Shown here one piece after another: positions 21,391-33,635 of a DNA stretch of 64,000 nt. Origin of the DNA: Phascolomyces articulosus (taxonomy: Eukaryota; Mucoromycota; Mucoromycetes; Mucorales; Lichtheimiaceae). Location: NCBI GenBank assembly GCA_025677815.1, contig JAIXMP010000037.1, positions 1 through 64,000 on the forward strand. The letters run 5' to 3'. Under the pieces are notes generated by a model, which worked only from the letters and a program-made list of their open reading frames with translations, was not told the origin of the DNA and ran no database searches. A program made the translations under genes and the position numbers. Numbering within the stretch: the first letter of the stretch is position 1; each line of letters opens with the position of its first letter.

Positions 21391-24300
21391 ATGAGTGAAA
21401 ACAAGACCGAAGAAAGACTTCGGTTACTTATGGAAGAATACCATAAAGCAGGTGCTTCCAATGTACCTAATGTTCCCCTTAGTTTTGATGATCCAGAACA
21501 TGAACATCGCAATTTGACGCAAGTATTATTTTTTTTCATCATTCCTTTTCTTTGTTATACATAACACTTTTTTTAAAAAAAAAAGTACGCCACTATCCCA
21601 TCGAACCCCCCTAACGCCTCTTTTGCTTTCGTTATTTCGATATACAGTGAAAAAGAACCTAGACGTATGAGAGAAGATCCTGTTGCTTTTATGCTGAATA
21701 TTGGATTGCATTATCAAGGCACAGTAAGAAATTATTTTTGATCTATTGGGATAATTGTCAAAAAAGTAGGGAAAAAACTCAGGCACCCAAATTATCTAGG
21801 GATGGCGAGGTTATCAACATTATATTGGTAACAAGATTTTTTACCCCGGATTTTCTGATCGTATGAAATCACTCGTTTTGAGTAGTCAAAAAGGCAAGAA
21901 TCTATCTACCTGCCCATCTCTATGATACATTTGTACAACCCCCCAAGACAATCTAATAACTGGTATGAATGGGTTATTTTAGTGGAACAAGTCATTGGTG
22001 AATTAGCGGATCGTCAAGCTCAAGAATTAATAGCTGTTCAAAAAAAGAAAAATATGAGTGAAGAAGAACGTGCTAAACGTATCGCAAAACAAAGAAAACG
22101 ATTACAAAAAGAATTAGAAGTCGTTGCTAAAGGCATTACTGAAAAATGTGTTTCTACCATGGATGATATTCGTGCAGTAAGGTAAAAATTATATCCTGGA
22201 GTTCGTTATTCCATAAAGATCATGATCATGATGACAAAAAGAGTAATTTGACAAGAAAGGTTACTCAATACCCATCTCCTCTTTTGACATATACGCAAAA
22301 TATAGATTTTTTGCCTTTTCTTTGAATAATATTTTAGTAAGACTGTATCATCAAGGTATTCATATTAAGGAAAGCCAATGGGTGGAGGTAAATAATAATA
22401 ATAATTATTAATATTAAACAAGAAACCGGTCAATTGTTATCATATAATACTCATCTATGCATTAAAAATATCTTAGTTGAAGCGCGTGGCATTAATGGCT
22501 CAACAAAAAAAACAATCATTGATTTTGGTACCATCTCACAAATCACATATTGACTATCTCGTTGTGTCGTACATCTTTTTCAGACTTGGTAAAAAAGCAC
22601 AGGCCTTTATTTATATATTTTTTGTTGCTCCGATTCCTATTGATAATACATATTCACCCATTGCTTCCATATCCATCACTTATAGGTCTTCAAATTCCTC
22701 ATATCGTTGCAGGTGAAAACTTGGATTTACCTGTCGTGGGTAGATTATTGAAATCATGTGGTGCCTTTTTCATTAAAAGAGAATGGGGTGGGAATCCATT
22801 GTATAAAACAGTCATGGAGGAATATATTACCACGTTATTGTCGGAAGGAAGTAAGTTTTTTATTGCTTGATGATTAGTCATGATCACTTATGTTTATTCT
22901 TTCCCCATCTCTTTTTTTTTATTGTTTTATTATTATTGATATCTAATTATTCTATTATTATAGTGAATTTCGAATGCTTTGTTGAAGGAACACGTTCTCG
23001 GTTAGGTAAATATATTTGTGTTCTAAAAATAGTGTAACCATCTTTCATGACTGACATTAGATACCATCATCTATCAACATTATTAGGTAAATTGCTTACT
23101 CCCAAACTTGGTATTATCAAGATTATTTTAGATGCTATTGTTGATAACCGATTTGAGGATTGTCATCTTGTTCCTATGTCATTGGGCTATGATAAGATCA
23201 TTGAAACATCCTCGTAAGCATATTATTTTCTTTTTGTTGAATATTGGGATGTTTGTATTGATGGTCGATTTTTTTAAATGTTTATTTTAGCTATGCAAAT
23301 GAATTGCTCGGTAATCCAAAGGAAAAAGAAAGTTTATGGTAAGATAACAATGGTGAACCCTGGATATATTTCTGTGCATAGTAGCTCATTGTAAGGAATA
23401 AATAATAATAGGGGACTTATCACCAATACGCGTGTATTGCAGCTCAAGTGGGGTCGTGTTGATGGTATGTACTATGTCAATAAACAACTAGGATGGCCTT
23501 TTTCTTCATCAATGATACTTATTTTATTATAGTGCGGCTTGGAAAACCTTTCTCATTGAGAAACTGGTTGGATGAACAAATCAAGTTGAGAGGGTATGTA
23601 TTTGGATATGAGGCAAGAATCAAGCACATTTATAAAAAAAGGAGAATTTGCGTGATTCACCAATGACATTCTATCATTGTGTAGACCTATGGATTTGACA
23701 CAAATGTCTCAAAAATCGATTCTTTTGAAATCTTTGGGCTACCGGTAAAGTATACGCTCTATCTTTTTTTATCATATATATTAAAAATGAGAATTATCTT
23801 GATATTAACATGAAATATTATTGTTGTTTCTTTATAGCGTTCTTTCTGACATTGTAAGTAAAAAAGTGGAAGAAATCGAAAGCATGGTTTAATGTGACAT
23901 TATTTTTTGAAAAACAAATTAATGTATTCCTAATGGATGGGGGGTTTTTTTTATGATGATAATAGAATTCAGTAGCTGTTGTGATGCCCTCTGCCTTGTT
24001 GGGCACTGTCCTTTTAACCCTTCGTGGTCGTGGTGTAGGTCGAAGTGAATTGATTCGTCGTGTTGATTGGTTGATTAAAGTGATCAATGCAAAGGGCGGT
24101 CAAGTGGCTGAATTCCATGGCATGTCCACTGGCGTTGTAGTTGACAGGTAATTCTTAAATGGACGATCAGGTTTTTCTTGTCATTGATAAGGAGAGAAAT
24201 AGAAAAAAATGATCGATTTACTCATAAATCATGGGTAACTTATTATTATAGAACGGTTCAAATTCATAAAGATTTGATTGGTGAACAAAAAGTCAAGGAT

Positions 24301-25723
24301 TTGCTTGAACCTACATTCTATGGTATCAATCCATTTGAACTTTCTTATTATCGCAATCAAGTCATTCATATGTTTGTTGAAGAAGGTGAGAGTTTTTCAT
24401 TTTCTATTTGAATTGTATGATCGTACTCACCCATTTTTACTAATACTTTCAAAACACTATTCGTAATATATGTATATAGCCATTGTTTGTGTTGCTCTTT
24501 ACACTGTTGTGAAATTGGGTGGTAGTAAAGTGGATCAACGTATGCGATATACAGATCTATTGGATGAAATCTCATTTCTTTCCAGTCTCCTCAAATTGGA
24601 CATGATATACAAACCAGGAGGTGTTGAGAATAATATGCGAAGAACTGTTCGTTGGTTAGCCGATAATCATGTTATTGAAGTCAGTGAGGATGGTTGGGTT
24701 GGATTATCGGATGCTGAAAGAGAATGTGGTCGCGAAAATTATGGTAAGTTCGGTTTTTTTCCCTGTTTCCGTGGAGAAAAAAGAACTCCTTTTCTTAGTT
24801 TTCTTTGGCATTTGGGCGCTTTATTACCCACACAGTACTTACTCTTTCCTTCCTTTTTGTTTTTTTAACCACGATATACTCAATCATGGATTGGGAATGA
24901 TATATATAAATCACTATTAGATTTCTTATGTTTCTTGATTTGGCCATTTGTTGAATCCTACTGGTTAGCCGCCGTCAGTTTATTCTCTTTGGTCGCATCC
25001 CGTCGTGCCTATAGCCCTACCAATCGATCATCAAGTGCAGAAATGAAACTTTTTGCCAATCGAGCACAAGCCTTGGGTAAAACATTGTACTACCAAGGCG
25101 ATCTTGTAAGTTGTTTTTTTTGTGTATTTAGAATGAAAGGAGGGATGAATGGGCGGGAGAGCGAAAACAAAAAAAAAAGAGGGAGGTTATCATCATGTGA
25201 TGATGAGCATAAACAAGCATGTTATGGTAAGACAAATAGAATGCCTAAATCTGATCATTTTATTCCAGAGTTATTTGGAAGCCGTCAATAAGGAGACTTT
25301 AAATACAGCTTTTACAAGATATCAAGAACAAGGTATCATGGTGCTTCATCGCCATGCAACTCCTAAACCATGGTCAGAAATTGCTTTGACCGATGATTTT
25401 GTACCTCAACGAGAAGATGGTATTCTTGTTCCCAAGGGACCTCTTTGGGATTTGGTGGAACATATTGGTCGGTTCAGAATGGAAGGCAAAAATAGAAGAG
25501 ATAGTGCTACAGGTATTTTTTTTATTGCTAAGTTTATAGTATTTATAGCCTTTTACTAACATAATTGACGTATGATAATATAGTGAGTACGCGTGTGCTT
25601 CGATTAGCTGAGATCCTTGCTGAAGAAAATGCTGTGCCAAGTGCTAATCAAAAGACACTTTTGAAAAAACTTTCTCAAGAGAATAAGCAACAAGCACCTA
25701 CTACCTCCTCCTCAAAATTATAG
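21391..25723 (+). CDS. Glycerol-3-phosphate / DHAP O-acyltransferase (PlsB/GNPAT family)
   Basis: A long gene with some 16 short introns. Start MSENKTEERLRLL at 21391; an upstream in-frame ATG at 21280 would add a low-quality leader. All four acyltransferase blocks are present: HKSHID (H-X4-D, about 22535), GAFFIKREWGGNP (about 22760), FVEGTRSR (about 22980) and LVPMSLGYD (about 23170). Downstream lie the family-typical VAVVMPSALLGTVLLTLRGRG helix-like segment, a basic RRVDWL stretch and a long C-terminal region with PFVESYWLA. The enzyme transfers acyl groups to the sn-1 position of glycerol-3-phosphate or DHAP, starting phospholipid, TAG or ether-lipid synthesis at membranes. No C-terminal peroxisomal SKL is present (it ends SSSKL), so location is open. 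A frame change near 21880-21985 is resolved by an intron with donor GTAGTC at about 21879. Confidence 0.9.
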
Positions 25724-27967
25724 AAAGAAAAAAAGCAACAGCCAATATATATATATATATATGCATCATTCATCATCGTCATGTATTCCTTAAAAAAAAG
25801 CAAAACACAACAACGAAAAGAATCATCATTCTTGATTTCTTGATCTTATTAACCCTTAAATAATTATTATTATATTGCTATTACTTATTGATGTGGTTTT
25901 TTTTTATTATATATTAAATAAACAACTCCATGTTTTTCTTGTCCCTTCAAAAATTTTGAATTCTTTCTTCTTTTTTCAGTTTCTTTTTTTTTTTTTTGAA
26001 AAAACATACAATGAAATGTATATCAAGTATATATATTTATTGTTTTCATGATGATTCATTATCTATTTTATTGTTCATTCAGTTGTTTCTAAACTAGAGA
26101 TAGTGGCATCTATTGAGATATATACAATTTTGCTCTAGAACTACTATTTATCCTTGTATAGGTGGTTACGACAATGAGTTTATAAATAGGTATTAAGACG
26201 GAACTAGTGGTGAAATGCGCCGCTTTTACCTAATTTTTATTTTTTTTTATACATAAACAAAAACCTTGCTTGTTTGAAGGTCATAAGATGGTCATCCTGT
26301 TGATATATTATGTATCATTATTTCGCTCTTCTCATTTAAATTGAAATAACAACTCCCTTTCCTTCATATCCTCTTCTCTCCTCTCGTTAGTAATAGGTGC
26401 TTTTTTTAATCATGCTGGCAATAAACAATATATCGTCAAGTAACGTGATGGAGAAAAGTCAGTGATAATCTATATATATATTCTGTGTGGATCTCCTCGT
26501 CCTCCTTCGATCTCCAGTAATTCTAATACATCAAACCTAATAGATAGCGTTTTGAAAGGGATATTAAACTGCTGACCTTGTTGTTGACGATAGTGCTGTT
26601 AATTTTGGAAGAGAATGAGAAAAAGTAGATATATTATAATAACTCGAAGGAGGAGGCTGATAGAAGGGAAAAAACTATATTATCTATATGCATGTTCATC
26701 ATCGTTTATTATTTGATGTAAGGACTCCTTACTAATATATAAGAAAAACTGGAGGACTTTTGATGGAAAATGTATTCTTCTTCATTAATAGAAAAAAGAA
26801 GTTGTATACAGCAATATTAAAAAAAACATTTAACAACAAAAGGTAGTCATTTTTTTAGCCCATCCACTACACCCACTCCTTCCTCTTCTCCCCCCTCCCT
26901 TCGTTCCTTTCCAGTACGTATATTTAGGATGTTGTGAAACTTTAGAATTGGCGTTTTATTTTGAAATGTTTAGTATTATCCATCATCCTCCGCCTCTACT
27001 AGATCAAAAAATATGATCGGTTGAGTCGTTCCTTTAGAATGCATGTCAGTTCCCAGTTCGCATTATTGTTGTGAATGATATTTTCTAACGAAATGCATTC
27101 AGACGATGACTGTTGTTGCTGTTGCTGTTACTGTTTCCGAACATGAACCACATCAATGGGTTGAACCATTTTTGGGGAGAACGTTTGTGGGAGAAGAATA
27201 AAAAAAAAAGTAGGGCTGATCCCAATGTTGACTAGAACAACGAAATCTGATTCGTTGGAATATTGAGCAGCCTTGCATACTACCTATATCAAAAAATATT
27301 ATGAACTTTATTTTACTAGGTCGACTGACTAGAGTGCTACGCATTCCATGTACATCATCATGTTTAAACTCTTTTTTTGAAAAAAAAATGTTGAAAGAAT
27401 GACTGACAGATTTTTTTTTACATGAGTATAAGCAAGGAGGAGTAGAAGGAGTGCGTAAGTGTAAAGAAGATCTATTGTATTATCAATGACAATGGAATTA
27501 TTATCTTTCTATCTATCTATTTATAATGAATCAATGACTGGATTATTGCTCTCCATTCTGTTTTGTCCAATAGTCGCGTCAAAAGTAATTATAGAAAAAA
27601 CTTCTTTTTTTGAGAGAAAAAGTGGACAGTAGGTTGAATAAGTAGTAATGAGGTATTGCATGTAAATAAATTATATTTTTAAAAATAAATTTCAATCTAT
27701 AAAAAAACGTGAAGATGATGTTGTCGTATGTAGTAAAATTGAGTGGTGGATCCTTCTATGATACAATATATACATACTATAGACTCCATTCGTCGCATCT
27801 CTAGTCCTTAGTTCATAAGCAGTATTCTATTTCTTCCTCCTTAAACACATCTCTTTTTCTTTTCTTTTTTTTTTTTTTACCTTTTTTTCCATTTCCTTTC
27901 CCTTCCTTTTTATTCATTTTTTATTCTTTCATTTTAATATTCAACCACTAATTATTCTTATTTAATC
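25724..27967. other. Intergenic region upstream of the 814-aa regulator gene
   Basis: About 2.2 kb of AT-rich DNA with (TA)n at 25750, poly-T tracts, a CTGTTGTTG run near 27110 and a CT-rich 60-bp stretch at 27835-27905 before the next start codon. No gene was recognised. The length suits a large regulatory region for a transcription factor. Confidence 0.45.
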
Positions 27968-30412
27968 ATGATGCAAAGCGACATGAACACTAATGATAAT
28001 AATAGCATGGTGGTCCCATTGTTCTTGGTCATGCAGCAAGAAGATGAGGATTTTCCAGTCGAAGATCTATTGTTTCAATACTTGCGACCTGACCTTGTGC
28101 CTCCCCCTACAAATGTGCCCGAACATGAATATGATACAACAGCCTTGGTTCAATCACCTGTCTCTCTTCATGATCCGATCACACCAATAGGTACACCTAC
28201 GAGTCCAATTCATTATTTTTCTCAATTACAACTTATGGAACAACCGGAACAACAACAATATGATATTTTTTCACCTATCAAAGATGAAATCACACCTACT
28301 ACTACTTCCATAACAACAACAACAACAACAACAACAACGGAATCACTACCACTACTACAAGAAGAAGAACTTTCTCATGATCGTATTCAATTACAAATCA
28401 CTAGTTTTTCTGATCTTCAAACAGCACTCAGAGATATTGGTCAAGATTCTACATCAGGTCATAATGCATCTTTTTCATCCAGCCCTATGATTGCACAACA
28501 ACACTATCAATTTGATCAACAACATCGTCGTCGTCATTCATATTTCACAGCACCCCAAGCCACCATCACTCAAGGGATGGAAACACATTCATCGCTGTCG
28601 ATAAGAAATGAAGAACAGCAACAAGAAACAATTACGACAGAAGAAGATTTGATCCATTTAACCAGTGCTGATTTCCATGTCCCAAACTCCATTCGACTTA
28701 ATGTGCAAAGTTCTCAAATGTTGGATAGTTTAATGGAACAAGCCATAACACATTGGTGTTGCATTGGTTTCAAAGTCGCCCCCATCAGTCTTGACTTGAT
28801 TCGGAATTGGCATCAAGCACCCCCCGCTATTGTATACTGTGTTGCCTCTATAAGTCTAGTGACCTTTATGGATCATCATGCAAGTCAATCGTATATCAAA
28901 GAAGCTGCCATTGCCTTTTATGAACAAGCCCGTCACAAGATGGATGATGTCTTTGTGGAAGACATGCAGCCCATGGTGATTCAGGCGTATTTTTGTCTCA
29001 GTTATACATCGAATTTGTTACGCTTGTATGAACAGCAACGAACATGGGGTGGATTAGCCTCGATTGCATTACAGCAACATGCCAAAGAAATTGCCGCCGG
29101 TCGGCCTGTCGATCGATTGACTATGATGTGTTGGTTACGTTGGTATTATGTCGATGCATGGATGTGTTTAACATTGAATCGTGAATGTTTATTAGCCGAT
29201 AATATTCCATTGCATTTAGCTTCACTCGCTCAACAAGATAGTGAAGAAGAAGAAATGTCACATGCTCAACAACAAGTATTTTATGGATTATATCAATTTG
29301 CTGCCTTAACACAATACATGCGTATGTATATTCGTGCCATTCGTTCCGGTGCCATCTTTAAAAGTGGTATCACCTCGTGCCCTTCGGCTTTTTATCGCAA
29401 CATTACAGAACAATTGAAACAATGGTATGCACAACAGCGTCAAGACCAACAAACGGAGATTCATTTTCATCTTTGTTATCATGCCACGCGATTGGTGATT
29501 CTTTTTCAATTTTTACATCCTACAGAATGTCCTCCACATGATATTTTGATTGATTGTTTGGAAACAAATTTGGCTCTGTTGCAAGCGTTGCAATATCTGA
29601 AAGAAGTGGGATGTGATCAAAGTACGTACCACCACATGTTTTTTGCTATCCATAATACGGCCAAACGTATATTTATGTATAATCGTATCGACGACATTCA
29701 GTCACAGCAACAACAACTGCAATTGCAACACCATTTGAATCGATTTGCTGAAGAACAATTACGTATAAATTTGAAGTTGTTGCGTGGAACACAAGCATAT
29801 ATCAACGATGTGTTTAAAGTACGATTGTATGCCGAGAAAATTGAACAACAGTTTCGTGATCTTCGAATAACTGTGGGAGAAGATGAAAATACAGCATCCC
29901 CATTATCGAGTAGTGGTGACGTATATCATAACCTTACCTTTAATAATGACTCTTCACCAATTCAGCATCATCATCATCATCATCATCGCCATGGATCATC
30001 TATCACCACTGCTACCGCATTCTCTTCATCGTTTTTCTCATCTTCACCAAATCATCCTCATCATCACACTAACAACAGCCAAATATCATCATCATCCAGC
30101 AACAACGACACATCCTCGCCATCTTCACCGTCAAGAACCTCCTTTCATCCAAATAACAACAATGACAATGGAGCACATCGTATTTTTGTATTTCGACAAA
30201 AACCAATAAAAACACCTAATCCTTCTCGCATGCGTAAAAAAGCTTCTTCTTCTTCATCATCATCTTATGACAAGATCAAAAAGGAGAATTTGAAAAGACA
30301 ATTTTCTGTCACTACAACTACTAAGGTTTCTTGTTCCTCAACAACAAAGAAAAAATCAACCACCACTCCTTCTTCCACCACTACGATTTTTCAACAACAA
30401 CAATGCCATTGA
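27968..30412 (+). CDS. Fungal-specific transcription-factor-domain protein without visible zinc cluster
   Basis: A single 814-codon exon. Residues 1-230 are Q/T/S-rich and acidic with a Thr run. Residues about 245-620 are helical and match the fungal_trans/MHD regulatory domain by pattern: an LMEQAITHWC helix, IVYCVASISLV, then SYIKEAAIAFYEQARHKMDD, MVIQAYFCLSY, DRLTMMCWLRWYYVDAWMCL and NIPLHLA. These resemble domains usually found behind a Zn2Cys6 cluster. The C-terminal 150 residues are low complexity: a His run, Ser/Asn/Pro and a basic FRQKPIKTPNPSRMRKK stretch. No Cys6 motif, bZIP or other DNA-binding fold was seen, which is odd for a regulator. It may act as a cofactor or bind through the basic C-terminus. 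Nuclear location is inferred. Confidence 0.75.
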   Translation: MMQSDMNTNDNNSMVVPLFLVMQQEDEDFPVEDLLFQYLRPDLVPPPTNVPEHEYDTTALVQSPVSLHDPITPIGTPTSPIHYFSQLQLMEQPEQQQYDIFSPIKDEITPTTTSITTTTTTTTTESLPLLQEEELSHDRIQLQITSFSDLQTALRDIGQDSTSGHNASFSSSPMIAQQHYQFDQQHRRRHSYFTAPQATITQGMETHSSLSIRNEEQQQETITTEEDLIHLTSADFHVPNSIRLNVQSSQMLDSLMEQAITHWCCIGFKVAPISLDLIRNWHQAPPAIVYCVASISLVTFMDHHASQSYIKEAAIAFYEQARHKMDDVFVEDMQPMVIQAYFCLSYTSNLLRLYEQQRTWGGLASIALQQHAKEIAAGRPVDRLTMMCWLRWYYVDAWMCLTLNRECLLADNIPLHLASLAQQDSEEEEMSHAQQQVFYGLYQFAALTQYMRMYIRAIRSGAIFKSGITSCPSAFYRNITEQLKQWYAQQRQDQQTEIHFHLCYHATRLVILFQFLHPTECPPHDILIDCLETNLALLQALQYLKEVGCDQSTYHHMFFAIHNTAKRIFMYNRIDDIQSQQQQLQLQHHLNRFAEEQLRINLKLLRGTQAYINDVFKVRLYAEKIEQQFRDLRITVGEDENTASPLSSSGDVYHNLTFNNDSSPIQHHHHHHHRHGSSITTATAFSSSFFSSSPNHPHHHTNNSQISSSSSNNDTSSPSSPSRTSFHPNNNNDNGAHRIFVFRQKPIKTPNPSRMRKKASSSSSSSYDKIKKENLKRQFSVTTTTKVSCSSTTKKKSTTTPSSTTTIFQQQQCH

Positions 30413-30832
30413 TTGATTTTTCTTATTATTTAATTATTACTATTATTGAATTTTATATATGCCTTTTTTTATCCATTTTTTAATTTTTCTTCCCCCTGTT
30501 CATAGTTTTTATATATGTTATATAAGAGCAAGCATTTTTATTTTCCTTTCATTTTAGTGGTTTAACAATTTTGTCTTAACGTCTTTTTTTAATATAAACC
30601 AAATCAATCAATCATGTTAAATTTTAATAATAATAATTATATAAAAATGCTTGACATGTGTTTCGAATATTGTATACTATTACACAGAAACACTGTTGTT
30701 GACATGTAATACTATTGATGGACTACTATGTGCTACTAGAAGTAGAACTTTATTATTATCCTGTTTTGAGTGTATCTTTCTCTTTATTATTTTATAAAAT
30801 CTAGTCACTATGTATTACAGTGGTGATATGTA
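30413..30832. other. 3' flank of the regulator gene
   Basis: AT-rich 3' UTR and spacer leading to the foldback element. No gene was recognised. Confidence 0.4.
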
Positions 30833-31066
30833 CAGGATTTTTACTAATGTTTGGCGCTCCCCCATTTTCAATTTGGCATACGTTGCTTTTTCATTTAGCG
30901 TTGCCAGTTTTTTCATGTTGGCAGGTTTTATAATATAAAATATACAAAATTTGCTGCCAACATGAAAAATCATATATGCCAAGTGAAAAAATTAGCAACG
31001 CCAAATGAAAAAGCAGCGTATGCCAAATTGAATATGGGGGAGCGCCAAACATTAGTAAAAATCCTG
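30833..31066. mobile_element. Foldback MITE, Tc1/mariner-like (TA target)
   Basis: 234 bp whose two arms are near-perfect inverted repeats. The left arm starts CAGGATTTTTACTAATG and the right arm ends with its exact complement. The pairing continues through GTTTGGCGCTCCCCCAT and AATTTGGCATACG, with few mismatches over roughly 95 bp. A short AT-rich centre (about 30930-30955) separates the arms. TA dinucleotides flank both ends (30831-30832, 31067-31068), matching the TA duplication of Tc1/mariner elements. There is no coding frame. Confidence 0.88.
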
Positions 31067-31068
31067 TA

Positions 31069-33081
31069 TATTATATACCGCTCAAAAAACCGAACCTTTC
31101 CTATAAAAAAAATAGGCAACTACTATAGTACCTGATCGTATCAAAGTCCGTTATTAACTGCTGTGTAATTTACAAAGTTCTTTTAATAAATTTGTCAACA
31201 AGAGGTTACTCAGGAAAAAAAGAATGTGGCTGTTGTAGTTGTATTATATATGGATACGGTGTCGACTGTATGTGCACAAAGGTTCTTTATGAGGTAACAT
31301 ATAATAGAGCCACCATGAAAGCAGTTAGTCAGTCATTACTATTATCCTCCATTCGTTTATATATTACCAAGATGAATAAGATATCTATACTGTTAGCGAT
31401 AATTCAACCTAGTATATATGATAACACAAAAAAATCTATGGAAGATGAAGAACAAAATATATTAAAAAAAATATTTAATAAAAAAAGACAATAAAGTCGA
31501 CTCCATTTGGAAAGGTTTCTTCAGTATAACCAGCCACTGACCCTTAAATAAAACTTGACAACAAATGATGATTACACAAAAGTTTAAAAAAGAAACACCT
31601 ACAGATTTTCATGAGATCAGGGTACGCGAACGCGCATATACACAATAGCTAGTTTTCTTGATGATAACATGAATAGAAAATGTATAATTATTAGTATATC
31701 TTTTTTTTTGAGCGGGTGATGAAAAGAAATCCCGCATTTTGTAATTTTTGTAATAATGTACTATTAGTAGTTACAGTAAAAATTAATAAAACAGAAGTTG
31801 GGCTTAACGGAAAATGTTCATTTGCATGATTTGTTTTTACTTTTTTGGGTGGATCTGCGCTACCTAAAAAGTGGCTGGGGAAAAAGGTAATATAATAATA
31901 GTAAAGTAAGAAATAACTTGTGTGTGCGTGTACATATTTATTATTGAGGTCATATATATATATAGAAGAAGATGAAACGTATGATTTATATATATGAGTT
32001 ATAGTTACATTATTAATATTATACTAATTATAATTGGAATCATTGTAATACTTCTACTTCCTTATTATCCCAATGCGTCGACGATCCCTTTTTGCCTTCT
32101 AGTTCTAACTACATAGTTTGAGTGTCGTTTACACAAGAACACTATTAAGTATATCGTTCATACGTCTTTTACACTATGGTGTTGGAATGAGAAGATATTA
32201 TATAAAAGAATTCTTTTTATAGATACAATTACTTAAAAGCATGGTACTTGTTGTGTGAGAAGAAATAATTTCCTCCACATGTGAAATTTCGTTTGCTGGC
32301 CATATTCTAATAATTGTTAAATATATCATAAAACCTTAATTTTTTTTTTGTTTGATACAGCCTTTTTATAAATCTTTTCTTACTTTTCTTTATAAAAAGA
32401 TCCTCACTCTGGTATGATATGCAAATCCAGATCTGAAACATAAAGTACTATAGAACTGTTGGTTTATATATATCTGGTAAAAACGGATAAAGTGTGCCCT
32501 ACCCTGTATATAATAGAGATCACAAAAAACATTACTAGTAAAACCCGTAAGTAGATCCATCCATCCTTTCCAACAAGTCAGTCATAGGATCTTTTACACA
32601 ATTTGATGATCTAATAAGTAGTTTATGTAAAAAAAAGTTCTCGATCCAGGTCCCTTTTTCTCAAAGCATAAAAAAACGAAACAGAAAAAAAAAATAACTG
32701 TTTTGGAATAAACAAGTACTGTCAAATCACGTTAAAGTGTTGTGTGTAGCATGTAAAATCTAATAGACTATTGTGTGACACACAGCCTGGAACACTGTTG
32801 TTATAGTTCATTTATTTTTATTGATTAATATTTTTTTTATAATAACGCATCTATAAAATATATAAATCACCATAAGAGTAGGCCATCGTCGTTGTATAGA
32901 TGATGATGATGTTTAGAAGAAAGCTTATTATTTTGAAATGTTTATAACTATATATATTTTAAGAAAAACTATAAATTTATTAATAAATATTTGTTATTAA
33001 TTGAATTAAAAAAGGAGGGTTCTTCTCTACTACTGCTTTTTATAAATGTATATATGATTTACATACATCCTCTCCTTTTCT
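31069..33081. other. Intergenic region between MITE and chitin synthase promoter
   Basis: About 2 kb, AT-rich. A 100-codon frame at 31192-31494 starts without ATG and contains a CGCCSC cluster and a lysine-rich end; it is possibly a remnant, family unknown. (TA)n runs lie near 31950-31990. No other feature was recognised. Confidence 0.4.
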
Positions 33082-33181
33082 GTTCCTATAGAAACGAATA
33101 TCATTATTGCAACGCAAGTTACCATAGCAACGAATATGAAATGGTTGCCATAACAACAAAGCAATAAGTAACCATGGAAAC
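33082..33181. promoter_or_regulatory. Cluster of four X-box-like palindromes upstream of chitin synthase
   Basis: Four 14-bp sites of the form GTTxCCATRGxAAC lie within 100 bp: GTTCCTATAGAAAC (33082), GTTACCATAGCAAC (33118), GTTGCCATAACAAC (33144) and GTAACCATGGAAAC (33168). The second is a perfect match to the RFX X-box consensus GTNRCC-N2-RGYAAC; the third and fourth differ at one defined base. They lie about 450-550 bp before the chitin synthase ATG. RFX proteins exist in fungi and often repress; control of this gene by RFX is inference. Confidence 0.6.
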
Positions 33182-33635
33182 GTAAATAAATATGATAAAT
33201 AAGAAATAAACTAAACCAAAAATAGAAAGTGCAATCAGTTCAAATTGAAGCTCAAAAGAAGTTTGTGTTACCTCAATTAATGGTTGCACATCATTTTTCA
33301 GTTTAAATCAAATAAATAATAATATTTTTCTTCCCTATTTGCCATTTTTATTCTAATCCCTTTTATTTTTATTACACTTCTTCTTTTTCTTCTTATTCAC
33401 CTCTTTTTCTCTTTTACCCTTTTGCCCGGTCCTTTCCTTTTTATATATTAATTTATTATTTTGTAAATCGAAATAGCGTACTGTAAACGAGCTGGTATCT
33501 CTTTTCAGTAGTAGCTTTTAACACCCCCACACTTTCCCTTTGGAACAACAACAACAAAAAAGCATCCTAATATACATATATATATATATATAACGAATAA
33601 CAACAACAACAAATCAGATTACATATATATAAAAA

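Noticed and set aside
21879..21990. Apparent frameshift in the acyltransferase gene
   Set aside because: An intron with donor GTAGTC and acceptor TTTTAG restores the phase, so the gene is intact.
31192..31494. 100-codon frame with a Cys cluster
   Set aside because: No ATG start, no splice partners and no recognised family; mentioned only as a possible remnant.
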